DNA of 64,000 nucleotides from CAYSYY01 sp964576115 [NCBI: uncultured Gemmatimonadota bacterium] (GCA_964576115.1 CAZNUA010000009.1:29351-93350), one strand, 5' to 3'. Shown: positions 20,816 through 29,653, counted from the first letter of the stretch. Numbers and translations are program-made. Notes: a model not told the origin generated them from the sequence alone.

Positions 20816-21427
20816 ATGCGTTTCGTCGGCACGCTGATCATGGGATTCGTTCTGGTGCTCATCATCGCTGCGGTCGGATTCCTCTTCGTCGGCGGCACCG
20901 AGCAGGCGGTGATCGAGACCGAACCGGGCCGGATCGTGATCACCTTCTTCGGCCGCGAGGCTCCCGGGCATGTGAAGAATTTCAAGAAGCTCAGCCGGGA
21001 CGGATTCTACGACGGGACGGCCTTTTTCCGGGCCGTGCCCGGTTTCGTGGTCCAGGGAGGCGATCCGCGGACCCGGGACGACAATCCCTACAACGACGGC
21101 ACCGGCGGGCCGGGGTACACGCTCGAACCCGAGTTCAACGAGATTCCTCACCAGCGGGGTATCGTCTCGATGGCCCGGGGGGAACGGCTCGATACCGCCG
21201 GCAGCCAGTTCTTCATCTGTCTGGACCGTCTGCCCGCGCTGGATCGGCAGTACACCGTCTTCGGTCAGGTCGTCGAGGGTATCGAAGTCTGCGACGCCAT
21301 CGCCGCCCGGCCCCACTACAGCGACGATCCCATGCTCTACGAGCACCTGCGCGAACCGGTCGTGGTCCGGTCGGTCACGATTCAGACGGTGTACCGCCTG
21401 CCCCTGATCGGGGAGTTCACGCTGTAG
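20816..21427 (+). CDS. Membrane-anchored cyclophilin-type peptidyl-prolyl cis-trans isomerase
   Basis: 203 residues. The ribosome site GGAGGCGAGG lies 3 nt upstream of the start. One hydrophobic N-terminal segment (residues about 7-26) would anchor or export the protein. The cyclophilin domain (about 32-195) carries FYDGTAFFRAVPGFVVQGGDP, where the Arg is the catalytic one, and TAGSQFFICLDRLPALD with YTVFGQVVEG. It is of the short bacterial type. It likely assists folding of exported proteins on the outer face of the inner membrane. Last gene of the plus-strand run; the next gene is convergent. Confidence 0.92.
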   Translation: MRFVGTLIMGFVLVLIIAAVGFLFVGGTEQAVIETEPGRIVITFFGREAPGHVKNFKKLSRDGFYDGTAFFRAVPGFVVQGGDPRTRDDNPYNDGTGGPGYTLEPEFNEIPHQRGIVSMARGERLDTAGSQFFICLDRLPALDRQYTVFGQVVEGIEVCDAIAARPHYSDDPMLYEHLREPVVVRSVTIQTVYRLPLIGEFTL

Positions 21428-21489
21428 AGAACGTCCCCGGGGGGCCGGAACATCGGCGGGGGAACAAACATCGGCGGGATTTTCTCGCG

Positions 21490-21524
21490 GTGAAAGAAAC
21501 CCCCCGGGCTGCGAGCCCGGGGGG
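21490..21524 (-). terminator. Rho-independent terminator for the minus-strand sigma-factor operon
   Basis: A perfect 11-bp stem (21500-21510 with 21514-21524, loop gcg). Read on the minus strand it is followed by gtttctttc, a T-rich tail, so it fits the end of the operon at 24626-21626. On the plus strand it is followed by G and C only. Nearby, acatcggcggg occurs twice (within 21449-21480), without known meaning. Confidence 0.7.
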
Positions 21525-21625
21525 CGGGGGGTGGCGGTGAGGGTGGCTTCTCACCGCCGGTCGGAAGGTTTCTGGAGTTGCGGCCGGATCCGGGCGGGCG
21601 GAACGATCGCCCGCGGGCAGGACCG

Positions 21626-23143
21626 CTACTCCGGCTTTTTATTGGTCACCAGCCGGTTGTAGAGCCACTCGGGGGCGTCGGCCTGCCCGGCGGCCTGGCG
21701 CACGTCGCTGATGCGGGCCTGGACCAGGAAACGGCTCACCCCCGACTGCAGCAGGGCCGCACCCGAACCCACGTCGTAGTTGATCCCGACCCATTCGTCG
21801 TCGTCCAGTTCGGTCAGGGTGGTGCCGTAGGTGGCCAGGATCTCGGCGGTCTTGTGCATCAGGGCCTCGAGGTGCTCTTCGAGCCGGGCCCGCGAGGCCT
21901 CCGGATCGTCCAGAACGGTGCGCAGGGGGCGAGCGGTCCGCCGCTCCGAGGTCGGAAGGTCGGGCTCCGGTACGGCAACGTCGGTCTCCATCATGACCAC
22001 ACTGCTCATCCGGGCACTGCGGTTGAAGATCACTCCGTAACCGGGCAGATAGCGGGCGCGCGAGCCGCCGCCGTACACGCTCCAGGAACTGCCCCCCCCG
22101 ATGACATAGGTCTGGGCCAGCATGTCATAGGCTTCGGCCGCTTCTCCCTCGCGCCGGGAAGTAAACCCCCGGAAGGACTCGGCGATGATCTCATTCATGA
22201 TCTGGACCTGGGTCCGCAGCGCCTCGCTCATGTCGTTGGTGCCGCGCGAGACCTGCACCGCCTGCCGGGCCCGCTCGATCTCGCCGGGGCCGCCCAGCCG
22301 GTCGCGCTCGACGGTCAGGGTGAGGTTGTGCTCCTCGTCATCGCCCTGTTCGAAGAGGATGGTGATGACCTCGTCGTCGGCGGCCTGGTGCAGGGTGTGG
22401 CCGTAGGTGGCCAGGGCGGTTACCAGGGCGTCGAGGATGCGATTCTCGTACTCCCTGCGCCACTGAGCGAACAGTTCGCTGAGGTGCTCGGACCGCTGCC
22501 GGCGTTCCTGCAGAGTCGCCTCGACCCGCTGTTCGGTTTCTTCGTCGGGCACGGTCTCGGTCCGCCCGCTCCGGCCGGCGGCGGCCCGGCTATCCTGCCG
22601 TCGGGCGATCAGGTCCTCGAGCTGGCGGTTCTGCTCCTGAAGCTGCAGCACCAGGTTGCCGCCGTCGGATACCAGACCGATACCGCCCGAGCGCAGCGAC
22701 CAGCGGATGGTGAAGAGGTACCCGTAGCCGTTCATGTAGAAACCCGACACACTGCTCGGGCCCGAACCGGGATACCGGAAGTAGTTCACGGGGACATCTC
22801 TTTCCAGAACACGGCCCTCGCGCAGGAAGTAGGCGGAAAAGGTGTTCGCTCCTTCGGTATCCACCAGCTCCTCGGGCACATCGGGGGCTTCGACCGCCGA
22901 CAGGGTGGTCGAGAGAATCCGGTTCATGATCCGGATCTCGGGTGATTCCTGCGGGCCCTCGCTCACCCCGATCTGGGGGTAGTAGGCACCGGCAAGCTGG
23001 TCGTACATAACCAGGTTGGAGCCGACGGCAACGTACGTTTCGTCGGGGGTGGTAACCTCGGCGACCTGGGCTCGGGCCCCAACCGCGCCGAGCAACAGAG
23101 CGGTGCCCAGACCGATCAACAGGGGGCTGGAGTACCGTTTCAT
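21626..23143 (-). CDS. Secreted protein of unknown function with an internal two-fold repeat
   Basis: 505 residues from ATG 23143, chosen because AAAGGAAG lies 8 nt upstream; other in-frame starts at 23149 and 23152 overlap the previous stop. Signal peptide MKRYSSPLLIGLGTALLLGAVGARAQ with a likely cut after ARA. I do not recognise the family. Two similar halves can be seen: YMNGYGYLFTIRWS ... RILDALVTALATYGHTLHQAADDEV and LPGYGVIFNRSA ... HLEALMHKTAEILATYGTTL followed by DDDEWVGINYDVG. The middle (about residues 160-230) is helical and charged. It is coupled to the anti-sigma gene, which suggests it takes part in, or is the output of, the same envelope signalling unit. Confidence 0.75.
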   Translation of the reverse strand: MKRYSSPLLIGLGTALLLGAVGARAQVAEVTTPDETYVAVGSNLVMYDQLAGAYYPQIGVSEGPQESPEIRIMNRILSTTLSAVEAPDVPEELVDTEGANTFSAYFLREGRVLERDVPVNYFRYPGSGPSSVSGFYMNGYGYLFTIRWSLRSGGIGLVSDGGNLVLQLQEQNRQLEDLIARRQDSRAAAGRSGRTETVPDEETEQRVEATLQERRQRSEHLSELFAQWRREYENRILDALVTALATYGHTLHQAADDEVITILFEQGDDEEHNLTLTVERDRLGGPGEIERARQAVQVSRGTNDMSEALRTQVQIMNEIIAESFRGFTSRREGEAAEAYDMLAQTYVIGGGSSWSVYGGGSRARYLPGYGVIFNRSARMSSVVMMETDVAVPEPDLPTSERRTARPLRTVLDDPEASRARLEEHLEALMHKTAEILATYGTTLTELDDDEWVGINYDVGSGAALLQSGVSRFLVQARISDVRQAAGQADAPEWLYNRLVTNKKPE

Positions 23144-23148
23144 GATCA

Positions 23149-23934
23149 TCACTTCCTTTCCTGGAGTCCGCCCGGCTGGAGCAGAGCAGCCAGGATGGCG
23201 TTGGTCTTCTGAAGTTCGCTTCCCGTGATGTCGTAGAGGTCCTGGTAGGCCAGGGTGAGGTTGGCCAGGCCGTTGCGCAGGGAGGTGAAATCGGTTGCAA
23301 AGGCGTTGTCCACGGCGGTCAGAAGCGACTCGGTCAGGCGGGCGTCCCGCCCGTCGAGTTCCTCCTGCAGGGTGGCCAGCAGAAGCTGGCGGTCACGGGC
23401 CCGGGTGTTCTGTACCAGGTCGGTCATGTATCCGGCCATTTCCTGCATGGCCAGGGTGAACTCCTCGCGGCTCACCGGGACGATCTCCTCCCCGGCGTTT
23501 GCCTCGGTCTGAGCCATTTGGGTCGCTTCGCTGACGGATCGCGGACCGAAGCCCACCTGCAGGACACCTTCGGGGGTGACCTGGAAGCGGACGGTCGCGG
23601 CCGCGATCACGATGACGATCACCCCGGCCGCCATCGCCAGGGCCGGGCGCAGCAGGGCGCCGGCGCCCCGGGAACCGAATTCGCTCAGGCGGCGCCACAG
23701 GCGGGCCGCCCCGCGATCGGTGTCGGTTTCGGCGACGTAGACGATCCGGGGGGCGTTGGTCACGTTCGGCCAGGCGGCCAGCATGTCGCGGGTGCCGAGG
23801 AGTTCCTCGTACGCCTGGCGGCATTCGGCACACTCGGCCAGGTGGGCCCGGGCCGCGGCCAGTTCGGTCGGATCTCCATCCTCGTAGAGGAGAGAGATCA
23901 ACATTTCTTCCCGGTTCTCACAGGTGGCGTTCAT
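23149..23934 (-). CDS. Anti-sigma factor with zf-HC2 domain and extracytoplasmic tail
   Basis: 261 residues. The N-terminal zinc-binding anti-sigma motif is HLAECAEC (His31, Cys35, Cys38), preceded by CENREEMLISLLY. A single membrane segment lies at about residues 96-115 (LRPALAMAAGVIVIVIAAATV). The C-terminal 140 residues should be periplasmic and are helical and Glu/Gln-rich, with repeated short helices (LDGRDARLTESLLTAVDNAF). The cytoplasmic part should hold the sigma factor encoded directly upstream; its start overlaps the sigma stop by 4 nt. Signal-dependent release is inferred. The long periplasmic tail has no domain I can name. Confidence 0.85.
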   Translation of the reverse strand: MNATCENREEMLISLLYEDGDPTELAAARAHLAECAECRQAYEELLGTRDMLAAWPNVTNAPRIVYVAETDTDRGAARLWRRLSEFGSRGAGALLRPALAMAAGVIVIVIAAATVRFQVTPEGVLQVGFGPRSVSEATQMAQTEANAGEEIVPVSREEFTLAMQEMAGYMTDLVQNTRARDRQLLLATLQEELDGRDARLTESLLTAVDNAFATDFTSLRNGLANLTLAYQDLYDITGSELQKTNAILAALLQPGGLQERK

Positions 23935-24626
23935 GACATTCCTCCGCTGCCCGGCATACCGAACAGGCCGGTTCGCTCCAGGCTCTCCCGCATCGACCGC
24001 AGGGCGTGGTAGAGGCGGGACTTGACCGTCCCCTCGGGGACATCGAGAACGTCGGCGATCTCGCGGAAGGTGAGTTCCTGGTATTCCTTGAGCAGGATCA
24101 CGATCCGCTGTTCCTCGGGCAGAGCGCTGAGCAGCCGGCGGACGGTTTCTTCTCGCTCGGCCGTCAGGAGCTCGGCATCGGTGCGGGCCCCGTTATCGGC
24201 GACCCGGTCCTGGACGTACACCGTCTCCCCCGCGGCGTTGGCGTACGCATCCTGCAGGGACACCATCGGCAGTCGTTTGCGCTTCAGGTGATCCTTGCAG
24301 AGGTTGACGGCGATTCGGTACAGCCAGGTACTGAAACTGCCCTGGTGCGTGTACCGGGCGATCGATTTCAAGACCCGCATGAAGGTGTCCTGGACCAGAT
24401 CTTCGGCCAGGGTCGCGTCCCCCACGTACTTGTAAATGAAGTTGTACAGGGGCTTCTCCCACCTCCAGACGAGCAGGTTGAAGGCGGCGGCATCCCCCTC
24501 GCGGCAGGCCGCGATCATGCGGGCTTCTTCCGCCGAGCCGCCTTCGATCCGGTGCACGCTCAACGCTTCAGTGGCTGCGCCCATGTTCTCGCTCGTGCTC
24601 GGGGTTTGGTTGCTTTCTCTCTTCAT
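23931..24626 (-). CDS. ECF-type RNA polymerase sigma factor
   Basis: 231 residues from ATG 24626, with GAGAG a few bases upstream; a TTG at 24635 would add three residues. Region 2 includes FNLLVWRWEKPLYNFIYKYVGD, AEDLVQDTFMRVLKSIARY and FSTWLYRIAVNLCKDHLKRKR. Region 4 includes LPEEQRIVILLKEYQELTFREIADVL and the helix-turn-helix DVPEGTVKSRLYHALRSMR. No region 3, as is typical for ECF sigma factors. The first about 30 residues are an unconserved tail. It is first in an operon with its anti-sigma factor and the duplicated secreted protein. Autoregulation is usual in such units; I could not read a clear ECF promoter in the upstream 200 bp. Confidence 0.93.
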   Translation of the reverse strand: MKRESNQTPSTSENMGAATEALSVHRIEGGSAEEARMIAACREGDAAAFNLLVWRWEKPLYNFIYKYVGDATLAEDLVQDTFMRVLKSIARYTHQGSFSTWLYRIAVNLCKDHLKRKRLPMVSLQDAYANAAGETVYVQDRVADNGARTDAELLTAEREETVRRLLSALPEEQRIVILLKEYQELTFREIADVLDVPEGTVKSRLYHALRSMRESLERTGLFGMPGSGGMS

Positions 24627-24731
24627 TGCTCTCAAACGATTTCGGCCCGTGATAGTTGAGGAAAAATGGCGGTCTTCATTCTCGGCTTACCGGCGGGCAA
24701 AGAAAAGCCCGATCGGAGATCGGAGTAGGGT

Positions 24732-24779
24732 GGCAGAACGCCGAACGGGTGCATACCTTGCACCGCAGAGGTATCTGCC
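24732..24779 (+). promoter_or_regulatory. Nested stem-loop in the leader of the lysine aminotransferase gene
   Basis: ggtgca (24748-24753) pairs perfectly with tgcacc (24759-24764) over a 5-nt loop, and ggcaga (24732-24737) pairs with tctgcc (24774-24779) outside it. The structure lies about 55 bp ahead of the ATG at 24833 in the 200-bp gap to the divergent sigma-factor gene. It could be an operator or an RNA structure. No known riboswitch was recognised. Confidence 0.3.
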
Positions 24780-24832
24780 GGCCGTGCCCATCATCACAGA
24801 TTCCCCACGGGATCTGAACCAGGAGCCGTGAT

Positions 24833-26158
24833 ATGCCCGAAGTGTCCCCGGCCGACGTCCACGCCGTCTTAGCCAAACACATGCTGGTGGATGGGTACCC
24901 GCTGGTTCTCGATCTGGAGCACAGCACGCCCTTCGTCATCCGTGACGCCCGAAACGGCACAGAGTATCTGGATTTCTTCACCTATTTCGCCTCTTCCCCC
25001 TTCGGGACCAACCATCCCGACCTCACCGCGCCCGAATTCGTGGAAAGAATCGGCCGGGTGGCGGTCAACAAACCCAGCAACTCCGATCTGTATACGGTCG
25101 AGATGGCCGGGCTGGTCGATATCATGTCGCGGGTGTGCATTCCCGACTACCTGCCCCACCTCTTTTTCGTTTCCGGCGGAGCCCTGGCGGTCGAGAACGC
25201 CCTGAAGGTGGCCTTCGACTGGAAAGTGCGCCGCAACCTGGCGGCGGGTACAGCCGGTGACGAGACAAATCCCAAGGGCAGCCGGGTGCTTCATTTCACC
25301 CACGCCTTTCACGGCCGCACGGGTTACACCATGAGCCTCACCAACACCGCCGATCCGCGTAAATACATGTACTTCCCCCGTTTCGACTGGCCCCGGGTCG
25401 AACCGCCGATCCTGCACTTCCCCGTCGACGACGGTCTGGCCGAGATCAACGACACCTCCGCACTCGAGGCGGTCGAAGCCGCGCTGGCCGCCGACCCCGA
25501 TGACGTGGCCGCCCTGATCATCGAGCCGATCCAGGCCGAGGGCGGGGACAACCACTTCACGGCGCGCTTCCTGCAGGGACTGCGCGAACTCTGCGACGCC
25601 TACGACGTCATCTACGTCATGGACGAGGTGCAGACCGGCATGGGTCTGACCGGCCGCATGTGGTGCCACCAGCATTTCGCCGACGCCCGTCCCGACATCA
25701 TCGCTTTCGGCAAGAAAGCGCAGGTGTGCGGGATCATGGCCGGGCCGCGGATCGACGAGGTCGCCGGCAACTGTTTCGAGGAGTCGAGCCGCATCAATTC
25801 CACCTGGGGCGGCAATCTGGTCGACATGGTGCGCTTTGCGCGCATCCTCGAGATCATCGAACGCGACTCCCTGGTCGAGAATGCCCGCACCGCGGGTGAC
25901 TACCTGCTCGAACGGCTGCGTGAACTCGACGAGGAATTCGATCAGGTCTCCAACGTGCGCGGCCTCGGGCTGATGTGCGCTTTCAGCCTGCCCGACGCCG
26001 GAGTGCGCGACGCCGTCTTGCAGGGCGCCATGGCCGAAGGTATGCTCATCCTCGGCTGCGGAGAGAACTCGGTGCGATTCCGCCCGCCGCTGCAGACCAC
26101 CCCCGAGCACGTCGATGCGGGTATCGACGTTCTCAGGAGGGTCCTCGCCGCGCTCTGA
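24833..26158 (+). CDS. lat: L-lysine 6-aminotransferase (class III PLP aminotransferase)
   Basis: 441 residues. Class III aminotransferase with the features of lysine epsilon-aminotransferase: LDFFTYFASSPFGTNHP near residue 46, VSGGALAVENALK (113-125), FHGRTGYTMSLTNT (159-172), EPIQAEGGDNHF, the cofactor Asp264 in VMDEVQTGMGLTG, the Schiff-base Lys294/295 in AFGKKAQVCGIMAG, and SRINSTWGGNLVDMVR. It moves the epsilon-amino group of lysine to 2-oxoglutarate and gives 2-aminoadipate 6-semialdehyde (piperideine-6-carboxylate). The aldehyde dehydrogenase at 28145 could take the next step. Ribosome site AGGAG 7 nt before the ATG. Confidence 0.9.
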   Translation: MPEVSPADVHAVLAKHMLVDGYPLVLDLEHSTPFVIRDARNGTEYLDFFTYFASSPFGTNHPDLTAPEFVERIGRVAVNKPSNSDLYTVEMAGLVDIMSRVCIPDYLPHLFFVSGGALAVENALKVAFDWKVRRNLAAGTAGDETNPKGSRVLHFTHAFHGRTGYTMSLTNTADPRKYMYFPRFDWPRVEPPILHFPVDDGLAEINDTSALEAVEAALAADPDDVAALIIEPIQAEGGDNHFTARFLQGLRELCDAYDVIYVMDEVQTGMGLTGRMWCHQHFADARPDIIAFGKKAQVCGIMAGPRIDEVAGNCFEESSRINSTWGGNLVDMVRFARILEIIERDSLVENARTAGDYLLERLRELDEEFDQVSNVRGLGLMCAFSLPDAGVRDAVLQGAMAEGMLILGCGENSVRFRPPLQTTPEHVDAGIDVLRRVLAAL

Positions 26159-26178
26159 GTCCCCCCGGGGAGAACCCG

Positions 26179-27225
26179 ATGAAGAGGCGTTTCTGGAGAC
26201 AGGAGACCGACGCCGATATCACGGCCCTGCGTCTGGAGCATTTCTCGGCCGTGCTCGAGACCCTGCTCGTCTTCGCGGTCTTCTACCTCATCCAGCAGCT
26301 CCTGGCGACCCAGGACTTTTTCGAGCGGACTCTGGCCATGCCGGGCACCGTCGGCCATCTCTCGACCCATCTGGGCTGGATCGTGGCGACGGTGCTGGGG
26401 CTCTTCGCTCTGCCCCTGTTCCTGCGGTGGTTCGTCGGTTCCTGGACTCTGCCCGATTTCGGTTTCCGGACCCGACCGGGGCGGCGCGACGTGGCCCTGG
26501 CCGCCTATCTCGGCTGCCTGCTCGGATTCTGGTTCGCGATCGGTTTCGCCCTCAGGCCCGAGGCCGTCACCGGCGCCCGGGCCTTACTGACCGTCCGCGA
26601 TCCCGCGGATGCCGTGGTCTACATCCTGTACGTCGCGCCCTTCGTAGCCGCTCTGCGGGGCGAGTTCTTCTACCGCGGCTACGTGCAGAACCTGCTCATG
26701 CGTGAGTACGGTATTTCGTGGGGAACCCTGCTGGGGTTGATCTTCTTCTGTTTCAGCTTCTTCTGGATCGGCTGGACCCACGTGGCCGCTCTGCTCCTGC
26801 CGACCGGTTTCGGGGCGGCCATTCTCTTCAACCGCCGCCGGAGCGTGTGGGGTCCCTTCATCTACCACGCCCTGGTGTTCGTGCTCGGTTTTGCAGCTTT
26901 CGCCCTGCTCGAACTGACCCGCTCCGGATACACGCTCTTCACCGCCGGACTGGGGCTTGCGGTGGTGCTCTGGACCATGCGGATGATCGTTCCGCTCCAG
27001 GTGCTCTGGCGCGACATCAAGCGTTTTTTCAACGGGCTGCGTTCGAACTGGATCCGCAACGGAATCATCGCCGTTTCCTATGCCGGAGCGGTTCTGCTGC
27101 TCTGGCGCACGGCGCACACCAACTTGCAGGCGCATACGGTCTTCACCGTTATCCTGGCGGCCGTCTGCCTGATCTACAAACTGAGTCAGCGCTACTTCGA
27201 GCTCAGACGCGTGCTCGAATACTGA
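26179..27225 (+). CDS. CPBP-like intramembrane protease-family protein with degenerate active site
   Basis: 348 residues from ATG 26179, with GGGGAGAA upstream. About eight hydrophobic segments. The CPBP (CAAX protease and bacteriocin-processing) core can be traced: RGEFFYRGYVQNLL stands where EExxxRG is expected, so the first Glu is Gly; FSFFWIGWTHVAALLLPTGF matches motif 2 with its His; FIYHALVFVLGF matches motif 3 with its His. With one of the paired Glu missing, proteolytic activity is uncertain. The C-terminal 90 residues add two more membrane segments. It follows the lysine aminotransferase by 20 bp. Role unknown. Confidence 0.65.
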   Translation: MKRRFWRQETDADITALRLEHFSAVLETLLVFAVFYLIQQLLATQDFFERTLAMPGTVGHLSTHLGWIVATVLGLFALPLFLRWFVGSWTLPDFGFRTRPGRRDVALAAYLGCLLGFWFAIGFALRPEAVTGARALLTVRDPADAVVYILYVAPFVAALRGEFFYRGYVQNLLMREYGISWGTLLGLIFFCFSFFWIGWTHVAALLLPTGFGAAILFNRRRSVWGPFIYHALVFVLGFAAFALLELTRSGYTLFTAGLGLAVVLWTMRMIVPLQVLWRDIKRFFNGLRSNWIRNGIIAVSYAGAVLLLWRTAHTNLQAHTVFTVILAAVCLIYKLSQRYFELRRVLEY

Positions 27226-27345
27226 TCGATCGTTCCCCCTGACGCCCCCCGGCTGTGCCCCCCGAACCCCCGTACTGCGTCCCGCGCCTTCGAGTTCTCG
27301 GGCGCAGATACCCGCCCCCGCCGACCGCTCCCCGTGGAGGTATCC

Positions 27346-28044
27346 ATGTCCGATCCGGTCGTGCACACTCCTCTGAGCCAATGGCCCACGGGCGAGGGGC
27401 CGCGCGAGCGCCTGCTCGCGCACGGTCCCGCCTCGCTCTCGACCGCCCAGCTTCTGGCGGTGCTGCTGCGTACCGGCGGCCGGCGGGGTCAGACCGCTCT
27501 GGAACTCGCTCGCCGGGTCATCGCCCATTTCGGCGGCCTGGCCGAGCTGGCCCATGCAGGTCCCGAGGAGCTGCAGGCGATCCCCGGCGTCGGTCCCGCC
27601 GGAGCGGCCGCCGTCGCCGCCGCCCTGGAACTTGCCCGCCGCGCCGATCCCGCCGACCGCCGCCGCCGGCCGGTCTTCGCCTCGGCCGCCGAGGCCGCGC
27701 ACTGGCTCATGCCGCGCCTGGCCCATCTGCGCAAGGAGCACTTCGTGGCTCTGCTCCTGGACGGCAAGAACCGGCTCATCCGGCAGGTGCGTATCTCCGA
27801 GGGCAGTCTCTCCTCCTCGATCGTGCATCCCCGCGAAGCCTTTCTGCCGGCGGTGCGGGCTTCGGCTGCAGCGGTGATCTTCGCGCACAACCATCCCTCG
27901 GGAGATCCCGGCCCGAGCCGGGAGGATCTGAGCGTTACCGAGCAGCTCCGTCAGGCCGGAGGCATCCTCGGCATCGCCGTGCTGGATCATATCATTATCG
28001 GCGCCGGCGAGTTCTACAGCCTGGCTCAGAACGGACGGCTCTGA
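27346..28044 (+). CDS. radC: RadC-type JAB domain protein
   Basis: 232 residues from ATG 27346, with GTGGAGGT 4 nt upstream as ribosome site. The N-terminal helix-hairpin-helix region (IPGVGPAGAAAVAAALELARR, about 73-93) is followed by the RadC JAB domain: EHFVALLLDGKNRLI, and the metal motif FAHNHPSGDPGPSREDLSVT (HxHPSGxxxPSxxD, complete). RadC proteins were linked to DNA repair, but their true role is unclear. This is the second JAB protein in the window; the other is fused to a helicase at 1663. It stands between the CPBP-like gene and the aldehyde dehydrogenase with no clear functional link. Confidence 0.92.
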   Translation: MSDPVVHTPLSQWPTGEGPRERLLAHGPASLSTAQLLAVLLRTGGRRGQTALELARRVIAHFGGLAELAHAGPEELQAIPGVGPAGAAAVAAALELARRADPADRRRRPVFASAAEAAHWLMPRLAHLRKEHFVALLLDGKNRLIRQVRISEGSLSSSIVHPREAFLPAVRASAAAVIFAHNHPSGDPGPSREDLSVTEQLRQAGGILGIAVLDHIIIGAGEFYSLAQNGRL

Positions 28045-28144
28045 AACCGCGGGTAAGGGGGTTGATGCGGGCCGGTGAAAGGAGCATCTTTCCGGAGCCG
28101 GAACTCTGCCGGGACCACCAGCACAGAAGAGGAGCTGACTCATC

Positions 28145-29638
28145 ATGAGCACCCAGTATCAGAACTACATCGGTGGCGCGTGGGTCGACGCTCTCGGAGG
28201 CCAGACCTTCGAGAACCGGAACCCCGCCGACTGGGAAGAGGTCATCGGGCTTTTTCCGAAGTCGACCAAAGAGGATGTCGACCGGGCCGTCAAGGCCGCC
28301 TGGGAGGCCCAGAAAGAGTGGCGCAAGGTACCGGTACCGATTCGCGGTGCCATCATGCAGAAAGCAGCGGATCTGCTCGCCGAGCGCAAAGAGGACTATG
28401 CCCGTGACATGACCCGCGAGATGGGCAAGGTTCTCGATGAAACCCGTGGCGACATCCAGGAAGCCATCGATACCGGCTACTACGCCGGCGGCGAGGGTCG
28501 GCGCTTCTTCGGTCACACCGTACCGAGCGAAATGCGCGACAAGGTGGCCTTCACGGTCCACCTGCCGATGGGGGTGGTCGGGGTTATCTGCCCCTGGAAT
28601 TTCCCCATGGCGATCCCCTCGTGGAAGATCTTCCCCGCCCTGCTGGCCGGGAACGCGGTGGTCTTCAAGCCCGCCAGCGATGTACCCCTCTCGAGTCACA
28701 ATTTCGTGCAGACCCTGATCGACGCCGGCGTACCGCCGGGAGTCGTTAACCTGACCCACGGCACCGGGGGAAGCGTGGGAGGGCCGATCATCGAGCACCC
28801 CGACATCCGGGCGCTCTCCTTTACCGGCTCGACCGAAGTGGGCAAGTCCCTGGCCCGGTCCGCGACCGACAACCTGAAGCGGGTCAGCCTCGAGCTGGGC
28901 GGCAAGAACGCCCAGATCGTCTGGGCCGACGCCGATCTGAACCTGGCTCTGGAGGGCGTGCTCTGGGGCGCCTTCGGTACCACCGGTCAGCGTTGCACCG
29001 CCACCAGCCGCCTGATCCTGCACGCCGATATCCACGACGAGTTCGTCGAGATGCTTACCGCCGCCACCGAAGCCCTGACGGTCGGCAACGGCCTGGAGCC
29101 AGACGTACAGGTCGGCCCGGTGATCAACGAAGGCCAGCTCAAGATCGACGACGATTACGTGAAGATCGGCCAGGAAGAGGGCGCCACCCTGGTGACCGGC
29201 GGCCAGATCCTCTCCGACGGCATCCATGCCAAGGGCTTCTTTTACGCCCCGACCATTTTCACCGGCGTGACACCCGAGATGCGGATCGCCAAGGAAGAAA
29301 TCTTCGGCCCGGTGCTCTCGGTTCTGAAAGTCTCGAGCTGGGACGAAGCCGTGGCGGTTCACAACAACACCAGCTACGGGCTGTCCTCGGCGTTCTACAC
29401 CAACGATCTCAACCTCTCGTGGCACGCCGTGGACGAACTCGAAGCCGGGATCACCTACATCAACGCCCCCACAATCGGGGCCGAGTGCCACCTGCCCTTC
29501 GGCGGTGTGAAGGAGACCGGCAACGGCCACCGCGAGGGAGGATGGGGACCGTACGAGTTCTTCACCGAGAACAAAACGGTCTACGTCGATTATTCGGGGG
29601 CCCTGCAACGGGCTCAGATCGACACCGAAGAGGCCTGA
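28145..29638 (+). CDS. NAD(P)-dependent aldehyde dehydrogenase, probably 2-aminoadipate semialdehyde (piperideine-6-carboxylate) dehydrogenase
   Basis: 497 residues, full length. ALDH motifs: CPWNFPMAIPSWK (149-161), FTGSTEVGK, the general base Glu250 in SLELGGKNAQ, the nucleophile Cys284 in TTGQRCTATSR, and EEIFGPVLSV. The C-terminal part (INAPTIGAECHLPFGGVKET with GNGHREGG) is of the subgroup often found with lysine aminotransferase. Because that aminotransferase is encoded 2 kb upstream on the same strand, oxidation of 2-aminoadipate 6-semialdehyde to 2-aminoadipate is the likely reaction. AGAAGAGGAG lies ahead of the ATG. Confidence 0.88.
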   Translation: MSTQYQNYIGGAWVDALGGQTFENRNPADWEEVIGLFPKSTKEDVDRAVKAAWEAQKEWRKVPVPIRGAIMQKAADLLAERKEDYARDMTREMGKVLDETRGDIQEAIDTGYYAGGEGRRFFGHTVPSEMRDKVAFTVHLPMGVVGVICPWNFPMAIPSWKIFPALLAGNAVVFKPASDVPLSSHNFVQTLIDAGVPPGVVNLTHGTGGSVGGPIIEHPDIRALSFTGSTEVGKSLARSATDNLKRVSLELGGKNAQIVWADADLNLALEGVLWGAFGTTGQRCTATSRLILHADIHDEFVEMLTAATEALTVGNGLEPDVQVGPVINEGQLKIDDDYVKIGQEEGATLVTGGQILSDGIHAKGFFYAPTIFTGVTPEMRIAKEEIFGPVLSVLKVSSWDEAVAVHNNTSYGLSSAFYTNDLNLSWHAVDELEAGITYINAPTIGAECHLPFGGVKETGNGHREGGWGPYEFFTENKTVYVDYSGALQRAQIDTEEA

Positions 29639-29653
29639 GCGAGGGCCCGGCGG

